A DNA stretch of 30,479 nucleotides from CAG-791 sp002394525 (GCA_946536955.1 CAMNFJ010000013.1:1-30479); one strand, 5' to 3'. Positions 1 through 7,061 are shown, numbered from the stretch's first letter. The notes: a model not told the origin generated them from the sequence alone. Program-made: numbers and translations.

Positions 1-341
1 AGAGAGCTCAGTTCGGCAAGCCCATCGCCAAGTTCCAGAACACCCAGTTCGAGCTGGCCAAGATGCAGGCTCAGACCGACGCTGCAAGACTGCTGGTCTA
101 TCAGGCAGCCAACGCTGTCGACCAGGGCAAGCCTTACACCTTCCTGGCTGCAGAGGCCAAGCTGATCGCTGCCGGAACCGCTAGTGATGTCACCCGCCGC
201 TGCCTGCAGCTCTATGGCGGCTACGGCTACACCCGCGATTATCCCATCGAGCGCATGATGCGTGATGCCAAGATCACCGAGATCTACGAAGGCACATCCG
301 AGGTCCAGATGATGGTCATCGGCGGCGCTATGCTCAGATAA
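1..341 (+). CDS. bcd: Acyl-CoA dehydrogenase, 3' end (butyryl-CoA dehydrogenase-like)
   Basis: Only the C-terminal part is present; the frame is open from the left edge (codons from position 3) to TAA at 339-341. Seen: the flavoprotein C-terminal helical domain with QFGKPIAKFQ, the LQLYGGYGYTRDYPIER segment that lines the FAD and dimer contact, and the terminal IYEGTSEVQ motif, whose Glu is the catalytic base in the short-chain family. The enzyme takes two hydrogens from C2-C3 of a short-chain acyl-CoA, passing electrons to FAD and then to electron-transfer flavoprotein. In butyrate-forming Clostridia it acts with EtfAB to reduce crotonyl-CoA. Whether etfBA and the other butyrate genes lie to the left cannot be seen, so the butyryl assignment over other short-chain acyl-CoA dehydrogenases is an inference from sequence similarity by eye. 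Confidence 0.85.
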   Translation, partial: RAQFGKPIAKFQNTQFELAKMQAQTDAARLLVYQAANAVDQGKPYTFLAAEAKLIAAGTASDVTRRCLQLYGGYGYTRDYPIERMMRDAKITEIYEGTSEVQMMVIGGAMLR

Positions 342-426
342 TATCCGGTTTTAGTGGTCTCTATACAGCTTTAAGAGGACGGATTCGGACTTTTAAAGCG
401 GGATGATAATGAAAATAGAGGATCGG

Positions 427-461
427 GAGCCCCGGTGCAGGATCTGCATCGGGGCTCTTTT
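427..461 (+). terminator. Rho-independent terminator after the acyl-CoA dehydrogenase
   Basis: A 13-bp stem (427-439 with 445-457, one G-U pair), loop ggatc, then TTTT. It lies about 85 bases after the stop codon at 341 and is the likely end of the upstream operon. Confidence 0.8.
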
Positions 462-570
462 CAGAGGCCGGGCCCCTTTTTCGGAGGGCGGGAACCCTGA
501 TATCATGGAACCGGGCCTCTTTTCGGAGTCCGGAATACAGATTCTGGAAGCGTGGATCCTTCCGGAAAGC
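450..570. repeat. Degenerate tandem array, period about 20 bases
   Basis: Six imperfect units begin with CGG-like triplets near 450, 469, 489, 511, 531 and 551 and often end in GGAG or GGAAG. The first unit is the right arm of the preceding terminator. No convincing coding frame: the 66-codon frame at 403-603 overlaps the terminator and matches nothing I recognise. The remainder of the gap to 639 holds only the ribosome binding site of the next gene. Confidence 0.45.
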
Positions 571-639
571 GAAAAAACAATTTTTCAGGCTGACCGGTTT
601 TGACAGGAGTTTTGAGGGAAGAGAAGGAGTCTTGAGAGC

Positions 640-1461
640 ATGCGAGGGAGAATGGAGCTGAGGGAGATCGTTTCTGTTTTTCGTCCTCTGATCCTCTATA
701 TGATCATGCTGTGGGCCGTTTCCGCGGTCATGGAGGCGGCAGGAGGCCTTCTGGCGGAAAGCCTGCTCAGAGACGGCGGCAGCCCTGCCGGGACCTATAC
801 GCTGAAGTGCCTCTGGACCTGCCTTTCGCAGCTCCTGCCTCCGGCGGCGGGCTTTCTTTTTGTGCGCGGGACCCTTGCCGCGGAGATCTGTGCCTTTGCG
901 GCCAGATATCCGCTTTCCGGCCGACTTAAGGATCGGATGATCCCTGTCCTGATGGTGGGGACCATGGCCCTGGCTGCCGCAGTCAATATTGTCCTGGCCC
1001 TGGCCGGTGCGGGAGCCGGGAGCGCGGGGCCGGCGACCGGCCTGCTGCCCGGTTTTTCCGGCTTCGCCGTGGAGGCAGTGGTCTTCGGAGTCTGTATTCC
1101 CCTGATCGAGGAGGGGATCTTCCGCGGGATCCTTTTGTCCAGGCTGGAGAGGACCCTGGGGCTCTGGCCGGCGGTCTTTTTTTCGTCGGCCCTCTTCGGC
1201 GCCTACCACGGATCCCTGGTCCAAGCGGTCTATGCCATGATCATGGGCCTGGTGTTTGCCCTGGCCTATATATGGACGGGCCGTCCGGCTGTGCCCGCGG
1301 GGCTGCACGGAGCCTGCAACCTCCTGATCCTCCTCCTGAACAGGACCGGAGCCTGGCGGACCATCTGCACCCCGGCCTGGGCCGCAGCCCTGACCGCGAT
1401 CGCGGCCGCGGCCTTTTACACAGTGCTCAGAGGAAGAAATGAGGGACGGCAGGACCGTTGA
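640..1461 (+). CDS. CPBP-family intramembrane metalloprotease (CAAX/Abi type)
   Basis: 273 residues, very hydrophobic, with about six to eight membrane segments. The three family motifs are present in order: E157-E158-x3-R162 (in LIEEGIFRGILL), F186-x3-H190 (in FGAYHGS), and H223-x3-N227 (in LHGACNLL). These residues form the metal and catalytic site in Rce1-like glutamate proteases. The substrate is unknown; bacterial members serve in bacteriocin immunity, peptide maturation or surface-protein processing. Start: ATG 640 with AAGGAG ten bases upstream; ATG 652 is an alternative. It has its own gap before it and a terminator after it, so it is probably a single-gene unit. No bacteriocin gene is visible nearby. 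Confidence 0.85.
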   Translation: MRGRMELREIVSVFRPLILYMIMLWAVSAVMEAAGGLLAESLLRDGGSPAGTYTLKCLWTCLSQLLPPAAGFLFVRGTLAAEICAFAARYPLSGRLKDRMIPVLMVGTMALAAAVNIVLALAGAGAGSAGPATGLLPGFSGFAVEAVVFGVCIPLIEEGIFRGILLSRLERTLGLWPAVFFSSALFGAYHGSLVQAVYAMIMGLVFALAYIWTGRPAVPAGLHGACNLLILLLNRTGAWRTICTPAWAAALTAIAAAAFYTVLRGRNEGRQDR

Positions 1462-1551
1462 AGGCGGGTGCTGCATCCAATGAACCAAAGGTTTGCCGGT
1501 GGGCTTTACCTCACCGGAGATTGCAATTTCCGATGAAAAATGAAATAAAAA

Positions 1552-1591
1552 ACACAGCTGTCCACCGGGTGAGCAGCTGTGTCTGTTTTTT
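1552..1591. terminator. Bidirectional terminator between the CPBP gene and rpoN
   Basis: A 9-bp stem ACACAGCTG (1552-1560) with CAGCTGTGT (1574-1582), flanked by an A-rich run on the left and six T on the right (1586-1591), so it can stop transcription from both sides of this convergent pair. It touches the rpoN stop codon. Confidence 0.8.
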
Positions 1592-2918
1592 AAAGGTAGG
1601 CGCGGAGCCTGGAATCCGGGATCCCCATCTGCTGCCTGTATTTGGCGACAGTCCTCCTGGAAATGGAGATGCCTTTTTCCTTGAGGGAGCTTGCGATCTT
1701 GTCGTCGCTCAGGGGCCTGCTGTGATCTTCGCGGCGGATCATCTCCTCTATGAGGCCGCGGACGCTGTCGGCGGATACATCTGTGTCAGAGGAGGCAGGC
1801 GCCGAGAAGAGGTCCCGGAGCAGGAGAGGCCGCCTGTACTGGATATATTTGTTGCGGATGGCCCTGCTGACCGTGGAGGTGCTGATATCCAGGCTTTTGG
1901 CGATCTGGTCCATGGTCATGGGCAGGAGGCTCCCGTTTTCCAGGAAGAAGTCACTCTGGTAGTCCAGGACGGCCCTGACGATGCGGATGATCGTGTCCCG
2001 CCTCCTCTCTATGGAGGTGACGATCAGCCTGGCCCTCTCCAGCTTTACACGGAAATATTCCCGGAGCTCCGGATCGGTGGCGGTCTGCATCATGTGGATG
2101 TAGTAATCGTTGAATTTGTATTCGCCCATCCAGCTGTCGTTGAGGGTCACGGTCCAGCTGCCGTTGTCCCGGCTGACCAGGATGTCCGGGACGATATATC
2201 CCGTATGACCGGTCTCCGTATTCATGATGGGACGGGGATTGAGCTCGCCGATCCGCTGGATGCAGGCCCGGCATTTGGCGGTCGTGATCTTGAGAGAGCG
2301 CGTGATCGCGCTCAGATTGCCCTGCAGGAGGTCCTGCAGGTGGTCCGAGATGATCCTGATCAGCAGCTGATCCTCCGGGTCGTCCTTTCTGAGCTGGCGG
2401 AGCAGACATTCCGCGATATCAGAGGAAAAGATGCCGGCTGGCTCGAGCTCCTTGAGATCCTCGAGGCATTTGCGGACGGATTCGACGGGATAGCCGCCGG
2501 ACCGGGCGATCTCCTCGGGGCTGTAATGGAAAAAGCCCTTCTCATCGAGACAATCGATCAGATAGTCGATCAGGTCCCATTCCTCAGGGCTGTAATCCCG
2601 GATCCTGAGCTGGCCTTTGAGCTGTTCCTTGAGGGCCGGCGGCTCGGCGGCCCGGATATCCCCCCTCCTGTCGGTATCCTCGTCCTCATAGCGGATATAA
2701 TGGTCCTTGTAGGAACTGGCATTTTCGTAATGCCCGTCCAGGGAGTCAATGATCTCGGACTGCTTGTCCCGCATGCACTCCAGAAGAGGATTCTGCATAT
2801 ACTCCTCGGTGAGAAAGGAATCCAGCTCCTGATTGTTATAGGCCAGGATCTGGAGAGACTGTCGCTGATCCACAGACAGGATCTGCTGTTGCGACTGAGA
2901 AATGTTCTGCTGCAGCAT
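1590..2918 (-). CDS. rpoN: RNA polymerase sigma-54 factor
   Basis: 442 residues, near the usual 430-480. Region I at the N terminus is Gln/Leu-rich (QSQQQILSVDQRQSLQIL) and is the part that contacts bacterial enhancer-binding ATPases. The core-binding domain follows, then the HTH, and the RpoN box RRTVAKYRQQMGIP at about 421-434 that reads the -24 promoter element. The factor directs RNA polymerase to -24/-12 promoters that open only with an ATP-driven activator; no such activator gene is in this window, so its regulon cannot be told. Start ATG 2918 has AGGTG eight bases upstream. It converges on the CPBP gene and shares a terminator with it. Confidence 0.95.
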   Translation of the reverse strand: MLQQNISQSQQQILSVDQRQSLQILAYNNQELDSFLTEEYMQNPLLECMRDKQSEIIDSLDGHYENASSYKDHYIRYEDEDTDRRGDIRAAEPPALKEQLKGQLRIRDYSPEEWDLIDYLIDCLDEKGFFHYSPEEIARSGGYPVESVRKCLEDLKELEPAGIFSSDIAECLLRQLRKDDPEDQLLIRIISDHLQDLLQGNLSAITRSLKITTAKCRACIQRIGELNPRPIMNTETGHTGYIVPDILVSRDNGSWTVTLNDSWMGEYKFNDYYIHMMQTATDPELREYFRVKLERARLIVTSIERRRDTIIRIVRAVLDYQSDFFLENGSLLPMTMDQIAKSLDISTSTVSRAIRNKYIQYRRPLLLRDLFSAPASSDTDVSADSVRGLIEEMIRREDHSRPLSDDKIASSLKEKGISISRRTVAKYRQQMGIPDSRLRAYL

Positions 2919-3007
2919 AACGGATGCACCTGTTTTTATTCTTCTTGCCGGCGGCCGGAAGAGAGGATCCGGCTCCCGCGGAAAGTCACGGTTTACGCAC
3001 TTCTGAG

Positions 3008-3046
3008 GACCCGGTCATGCCGTGAAAAACGGATGCGGTCCGGGTC
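3008..3046 (-). other. Hairpin in the rpoN leader
   Basis: GACCCGG (3008-3014) pairs with CCGGGTC (3040-3046), with a small inner stem CCGT/ACGG closed on gaaaa. It lies just after the predicted rpoN start point, in a leader of about 135 bases. No regulatory RNA family recognised. Confidence 0.4.
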
Positions 3047-3060
3047 TTTCGCATGAATTT

Positions 3061-3089
3061 ATTATATCAATGATTGGCTGTTTAGACAA
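3061..3089 (-). promoter_or_regulatory. Sigma-A promoter of rpoN
   Basis: Reading the minus strand: -35 TTGTCT (3089-3084), 17-base spacer, -10 TATAAT (3066-3061). Predicted start near 3054, about 135 bases before the rpoN ATG. Confidence 0.65.
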
Positions 3090-3156
3090 ATGCTGTCGCG
3101 GCCCTGCCGGCATTTTTATGACACAGGGTTACAGCTCAGGCCAACCTGAAACGCGA

Positions 3157-3188
3157 GGCGTTTTGCGTGATTTCCAACGCAAAAACCC
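3157..3188. repeat. Intergenic inverted-repeat element, copy 1
   Basis: A hairpin whose arms are GTTTTGCGT and ACGCAAAAAC. A second copy at 17463-17494 matches about 26 of 32 positions. It lies upstream of the rpoN promoter and of the divergent gene at 3437. The 97-codon frame crossing it (3022-3315) has no recognisable product. Confidence 0.5.
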
Positions 3189-3327
3189 GGGGTTTTACAC
3201 TTCAGCTTTACAGATCCGCGCCCTGCAGCCGGCTGCCCCGGGCTTTTGCGCTGTTGACATAAAAACCAGTCGGATTCGCCATGGCTGGACCGGAAATAAG
3301 GGGCTGCAAATATAAATAAGAAAATCC

Positions 3328-3356
3328 GTGACTAATATGCGGATTAGTTATACAAT
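3328..3356 (+). promoter_or_regulatory. Candidate promoter with internal dyad for the gene at 3437
   Basis: GTGACT (3328-3333), 17 bases, TACAAT (3351-3356, within TATACAAT). The spacer contains ACTAAT (3331-3336), six bases, ATTAGT (3343-3348), a perfect dyad placed where a repressor would block RNA polymerase. The regulator is unknown. Confidence 0.4.
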
Positions 3357-3436
3357 AGTAAAAGCAATGACAAAACCGGCCGGTTTTCAGGATCCGGACG
3401 ACCGGAGGCGGCCGGAAGTGAGGGAGGTATTATTTT

Positions 3437-3877
3437 ATGACTGCTATCGCAAAAATCAAGACAAGAATGAAGGAAGACCCCACACTCAGCAAGATGATTC
3501 TCACCAGCAAGAAGGATGAGATTTTTCTTGATCTGGATGCAGATAGAAAGGTAGATCTCGGTCTCATGGATTCTGTCGGAGACGGAAGAGTGGACACAAT
3601 GGCTGTCGACCTGACCGGGGATAATGAATTTAACCTGTATTTCATGGACACATCCCAGGATGATCTTCCCGACGTCGCCTTCTATGACGAGCAGAGCAAC
3701 GGCGACCTTCGCCTGGTCGGCATCGGGGCAGGCATTGAAGGCACGCTGCAGCAGCAGGCGGCCGTCATCTACCGCGCCCTGCTCGCAGACGAGTACGACA
3801 GCGAGCGTCTGAAGAAGGCCCTGGCAGAGATGAATTCCCTGGTCAAAAATGCCAGAGCGACCGTCAAGAGGGACTGA
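3437..3877 (+). CDS. Uncharacterised 146-residue protein with D-rich repeats
   Basis: I do not recognise the family. Residues about 28-95 carry five consecutive units of roughly 13 residues built on D-x3-D-x3-D: DLDADRKVD, DSVGDGRVD, DLTGDNEFN, DTSQDDLPD, DEQSNGDL, each followed by a short hydrophobic strand. The pattern resembles calcium-binding loop-strand repeats (EF-loop or VCBS/FG-GAP-like), but the glycine expected in a classical EF loop is mostly missing. The last 45 residues (LLADEYDSERLKKALAEMN) look helical. No signal peptide or membrane segment is visible, so it is probably cytoplasmic. Start ATG 3437 is supported by GGGAGG nine bases upstream. Own promoter and terminator suggest a single-gene unit. 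Gene reality is well supported; function is open. Confidence 0.8.
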   Translation: MTAIAKIKTRMKEDPTLSKMILTSKKDEIFLDLDADRKVDLGLMDSVGDGRVDTMAVDLTGDNEFNLYFMDTSQDDLPDVAFYDEQSNGDLRLVGIGAGIEGTLQQQAAVIYRALLADEYDSERLKKALAEMNSLVKNARATVKRD

Positions 3878-3992
3878 TCCGGCTCTGACCGGCCCATGCT
3901 TTTGAGGACAGCTGCTGCCGGCGGGACTCGGGAACCGGTGACGGCAGCGCTTGTATCCCTTCTACAGAAACCGCCCCGGAGGGGGCTGCCGG

Positions 3993-4028
3993 AAGGCTGT
4001 ATGCGGAAGACGCGTACAGCCTTCTTTT
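3993..4028 (+). terminator. Rho-independent terminator after the D-rich protein gene
   Basis: A 13-bp stem (3993-4005 with 4011-4023, one G-U pair), loop gaaga, then CTTTT. A weaker hairpin (GCTGCCG 3914-3920 with CGGCAGC 3942-3948) lies between it and the stop codon. Confidence 0.8.
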
Positions 4029-4059
4029 CATCTCCATGCCCATCGAGGGGGCTCTGACA

Positions 4060-4103
4060 TGTAACGTTTTATTCACAGCCTATACACAGATTCTGTCTAT
4101 GAT
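4060..4103 (+). promoter_or_regulatory. Possible promoter region of the sigma-factor operon
   Basis: TGTAACGTTTT (4060-4070) resembles the -35 element used by many ECF sigma factors, which would fit autoregulation, but no convincing -10 stands 16-17 bases later. A sigma-A-like TATGAT (4098-4103) is also present with poor -35 spacing, and a perfect dyad ACAGA-T-TCTGT sits at 4086-4096. Which of these is used cannot be decided by eye. Confidence 0.25.
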
Positions 4104-4217
4104 AGAGCAAGGCGCGCGGGCTCCCGGGAGACCTGCTGGCCATGCCTGCGCACTTACGTGCTCCGGCATGGTGTGGAAGACTGGAAAAGGAATGACTTTG
4201 GAGGAAAGGCGGAACAG

Positions 4218-5129
4218 ATGACAGAAAAGAGAAGACGCAAAAGGATAAACATGATTCTGTCAGTGCTGCTGGCTCTTGTGCTGGCTGCCGGCTGCGGGAA
4301 GGCGAAGACCACGGGATCTGCCGGCGCACAGGGCCAGGCACCTGCGGCTGCTGCGGCCCCCCTGGCGGACGGAACGATGGAGGCGGTCTTTTTTGATGTG
4401 GGAAAGGGAGACTGCATCCTCTTTCACTGTGAGGACCACTTTCTGCTCCTGGACACCGGCTATGCGGAGACCGCGGACCAGGTCCTGGAGGAGCTGAAGG
4501 ACCGCGGCGTGGAGAAGCTGGACGCGGCGATCATCACCCACTACGACAAGGACCATGTGGGCGGGGCCGAAAGGATCCTGAACCAGGTCCCGGCGGACAC
4601 CATCTACCTGCCTGACTACGAGGGGGAAGCGGACAAGAGCGGGCCCCTGCTGGCCCTGATCCAGTCGGAGGGGCTGCATGCCGTCAATGTCGAGTCCGCA
4701 CAGAACCTGGCCCTGGGCGGCCTGGAGATCAGGATCAATCCCGCCCTGGTCCCCTATGACCCGCTGGAGGAAAACGACAACGACGCCTCGCTGACAGTCG
4801 AGGCCTTTTACGGGGAGGACTCCTGGTTTTTGCCGGGCGATATAGAACGGGACGCGATCGACGTCTGGCTGGAGGAGAGCAGCCGGGAGTATGACCTGCT
4901 CAAGCTCCCCCACCACGGAAAAAAGGAAAAAAACAGCGCGGACATGATCGAGGCGGTCTCTCCGAAGATCGCCGTGATCACGGACAGCCTGGACGAGGAT
5001 GCCTCCCCCAAAGTGCTCAAAAAGCTGGAGGAAGAGGATGTGGATGTCTACCGGACCTCAGAGGACGGAACGATCACAGTCACGGGGAACGGGAAGAAGG
5101 ACTACGAGGTCAGTGTAACCCTCCGCTGA
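4218..5129 (+). CDS. Secreted lipoprotein with ComEC-like metallo-beta-lactamase domain
   Basis: 303 residues. The N terminus has a basic stretch (MTEKRRRKR), a hydrophobic segment and lipobox LAAGC with the lipidated Cys at residue 26, so the mature protein should be anchored on the outer face of the membrane. A short Gly/Ala spacer leads to a metallo-hydrolase domain: FFDVGKGDCILF, LLLDTGY, the metal motif H108-Y-D110-K-D112-H113 (HxDxDH as in ComEC), LPGDIE, and LPHHGKK. It lacks the ComEC membrane channel, so it is a free-standing surface hydrolase, perhaps a nuclease or phosphodiesterase. Start ATG 4218 (AGGAAAGG upstream) is preferred because it gives a proper signal peptide; an in-frame ATG at 4158 is unlikely. 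It lies 66 bases upstream of the ECF sigma gene with no terminator between, suggesting one operon. Confidence 0.85.
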   Translation: MTEKRRRKRINMILSVLLALVLAAGCGKAKTTGSAGAQGQAPAAAAAPLADGTMEAVFFDVGKGDCILFHCEDHFLLLDTGYAETADQVLEELKDRGVEKLDAAIITHYDKDHVGGAERILNQVPADTIYLPDYEGEADKSGPLLALIQSEGLHAVNVESAQNLALGGLEIRINPALVPYDPLEENDNDASLTVEAFYGEDSWFLPGDIERDAIDVWLEESSREYDLLKLPHHGKKEKNSADMIEAVSPKIAVITDSLDEDASPKVLKKLEEEDVDVYRTSEDGTITVTGNGKKDYEVSVTLR

Positions 5130-5195
5130 TGAATGCCGTTTATTATAAGTAAGAGCGTCTTTTCAGAAGGCGCACCGGAGAAGAGAAGAGACCAA

Positions 5196-5756
5196 ATGGA
5201 CGATAAAAAGATCATAGATCTGTTCTGGAACAGAGATGAGAGTGCCATTACCATGACGGAGGCCGCCTACGGCCGCTACTGCCGCACGATCGCCTACAAC
5301 ATTCTGGGCGTGGAGGAGGATGTGCAGGAGTGCCTGAACGACACCTGGCTGGGTGCCTGGAACAGCATCCCTCCCGCGAAGCCCGACTGCCTGAGCGCTT
5401 TTCTGGGCCGGATCACCAGAAACCTGGCGATCTCCAGATACCGGGCCGGGCACGCGCTCAAGAGGACCGGCGACCGCCTCTCGGAATCTCTGGATGAACT
5501 GGGGGAGTGCGCATCCTGCTCCTCGGACAATGTCTCGGAGACCGTGGACCGCAAGGCGCTGGAAAAGGCCATCAATGAATATCTCGACACGGTTTCCGAA
5601 AAACAGAGAAAGCTTTTCGTGAGAAGGTATTTTTACATGGATCCGGTGGTCGATATCGCCGAAATGTACGGGCTCGGCACCAGCGACGTCAAGGTGACGC
5701 TGCTGCGCATGAGGCGGTCGCTTCAGAAACATCTGGAAAAAGAGGGATTAATGTGA
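5196..5756 (+). CDS. ECF-type RNA polymerase sigma factor (SigV-like context)
   Basis: 186 residues. Sigma region 2 is at about 24-65 (YGRYCRTIAYNILG, EDVQECLNDTWLGAWNSIPP), a short linker follows, and region 4 with its HTH is at about 136-183 (KQRKLFVRRYFY, DIAEMYGLGTSDVKVTLLRM). There is no region 1 or 3, as expected for an ECF factor. Start ATG 5196 is chosen because the family begins close to region 2; an in-frame ATG at 5133 adds 21 residues unlike the family. The stop overlaps the next start (TGATG), the tight coupling normal for a sigma/anti-sigma pair. The RsiV-like partner suggests the sigma-V group, activated by lysozyme in other Bacillota; the inducer here is not shown by sequence. 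Confidence 0.9.
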   Translation: MDDKKIIDLFWNRDESAITMTEAAYGRYCRTIAYNILGVEEDVQECLNDTWLGAWNSIPPAKPDCLSAFLGRITRNLAISRYRAGHALKRTGDRLSESLDELGECASCSSDNVSETVDRKALEKAINEYLDTVSEKQRKLFVRRYFYMDPVVDIAEMYGLGTSDVKVTLLRMRRSLQKHLEKEGLM

Positions 5757-7045
5757 TGGATAAGTATGATTTACTGGAGGCCATGAGCGGGATCCGGGAC
5801 CAGTACATAGAGGAGGCGGGCAGAATGCCGGAGGCGGACCCTGCCGGTGAGGAGACCGAAGAGCAGGTTTTCAAAAAGGCTTCCCAAAGGCCTTCCCGCG
5901 CCAAAAGAAGCCTGTTCAGGCTCCAGCGCTGGGCGGCCCCGGCCGCGGCGGTCCTGTGCCTCTCCCTGTTGCTGCCCAACCTGAGCCCCGGCGCCGCATC
6001 TGCCTTTGGGGGGATCCCTGTCCTGGGCAGGTATTTCCGCATGGTCACTGTGCGCAGCTATGAGCATGCAGATGAGCGGTCGGACGCCTATGTGGAGGAG
6101 CCGGCCATCGTCTCGGCAAAGGGCGGCGGGGAGAGCTCCGAAGAGGTTGATTCCGAAATAAAGAGCTCCAAAGAGCAGAGCCTCCAGAAGGAGAGCGCCG
6201 CAGAACCGGGCCCCGCAGAGCAGAGTTCCGAAGAAACGGGCCTCGCGGAGCAGAGTTCCGCAGAGCTGAGCCCTGCAGAGCAGAGTTCCGAAGAACCGGG
6301 CCCCGCGGATGAGACATCTATAAAAGACGGCGATGCCGGCAGCCGGGTCAGCAGGACCTGCGGAGTCAGCGTCCTGGCCGGCACTGTGGAGGAGCTCTCT
6401 CCCGAATCCGCCAAAGAGTATGAACTGGATGAGCCGTCAGAGGATGATGAGTCTGCTGCGGGCGCGTCTTCGGAGGAGGCGGAGGATGCCTCCATACAGG
6501 CTGTCCTGACAGCCGCACAGGTCACAGAGGAGGTCCGGGACAAGGCCCGGGCCGCCATAGCCGATTTTGAAAAGGGCATTTCCGGAGAGCACGGCTATAT
6601 GACCCTGCGCTTTACCCATGAGACGGTGACGGATTCCGCAGACTGGCTCTGTGTGGCGGTCAACACCTTTACGGCCTCCGCGGACGGCTGGGAGCAGACC
6701 GACCATTTTGTGATCAATAAAAAGACCGGAGAGCGGACGACCCTGGAGTCCTGGTTCGGCAGTGATATCGACTACATCACACCCATCAGTGAAAATATCA
6801 TCAGCCAGATGAAGGACCGGATGGCGGCGGATCCGGATGTCCAGTACTGGATCGATTCGGAGGAGGATCCGGACTCAGATTTCAGTCTGATCCGTCCCGA
6901 TCAGGACTTCTATTTCAATGACAGGGGAGACCTGGTGGTCTGCTTTGACGAGATGGAGGTCGCCCCCATGTATATGGGGACAGTCGAGTTTACCATCCCC
7001 CGGGACATCACCGACGCCCTCAGGAAAGAGGGGCAGAACCAGTAA
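5756..7045 (+). CDS. RsiV-like transmembrane anti-sigma factor with expanded linker
   Basis: 429 residues, clearly longer than the roughly 285 of Bacillus subtilis RsiV. Residues 1-58 are cytoplasmic and would hold the sigma factor. A single membrane helix spans about 59-76. Just outside is A81-S82-A83, a signal-peptidase-like AxA site, as used in regulated cleavage of RsiV. A conserved piece IPVLGRYFRMVTVRSY follows, then an acidic Ser/Glu/Pro-rich region (about 105-250) with a 10-residue tandem repeat, then the C-terminal DUF3298-like domain (about 280-425, WFGSDIDYI to YMGTVEFTIP) that binds lysozyme in RsiV. Start ATG 5756 overlaps the sigma stop by one base and has GAGGG nine bases upstream. 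The insertion is the odd feature; it may extend the sensor through the cell wall (inference). Confidence 0.85.
   Translation: MDKYDLLEAMSGIRDQYIEEAGRMPEADPAGEETEEQVFKKASQRPSRAKRSLFRLQRWAAPAAAVLCLSLLLPNLSPGAASAFGGIPVLGRYFRMVTVRSYEHADERSDAYVEEPAIVSAKGGGESSEEVDSEIKSSKEQSLQKESAAEPGPAEQSSEETGLAEQSSAELSPAEQSSEEPGPADETSIKDGDAGSRVSRTCGVSVLAGTVEELSPESAKEYELDEPSEDDESAAGASSEEAEDASIQAVLTAAQVTEEVRDKARAAIADFEKGISGEHGYMTLRFTHETVTDSADWLCVAVNTFTASADGWEQTDHFVINKKTGERTTLESWFGSDIDYITPISENIISQMKDRMAADPDVQYWIDSEEDPDSDFSLIRPDQDFYFNDRGDLVVCFDEMEVAPMYMGTVEFTIPRDITDALRKEGQNQ
6200..6319 (+). repeat. 30-base in-frame tandem repeat in the anti-sigma gene
   Basis: Four units of 30 bases encode AEPGPAEQSS, EETGLAEQSS, AELSPAEQSS and EEPGPADETS. 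A run CAGAGTTCC recurs at each of the first three unit ends. Because the period is a multiple of three, unit number can change by slippage without breaking the frame. Confidence 0.8.
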
Positions 7046-7061
7046 AAAGATCGTCCTTTCA

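Noticed and set aside
403..603. 66-codon frame after the acyl-CoA dehydrogenase
   Set aside because: Starts before and runs through the terminator and the 20-base array; no ribosome binding site.
361..1488. A 375-codon minus-strand frame opposite the CPBP gene
   Set aside because: Low-complexity Arg/Gly/Gln translation that crosses a terminator and a repeat array; the CPBP motifs are on the other strand.
1458..3056. A 532-codon plus-strand frame opposite rpoN
   Set aside because: RpoN has all its regions, including the RpoN box, on the minus strand; the plus frame crosses a bidirectional terminator.
3254..3259. Perfect TTGACA upstream of the gene at 3437
   Set aside because: No -10 sequence at 16-18 bases; the pair at 3328/3351 fits better.
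3022..3315. 97-codon frame between rpoN and the D-rich gene
   Set aside because: Passes through a promoter region and a repeated hairpin; no ribosome binding site or recognisable sequence.
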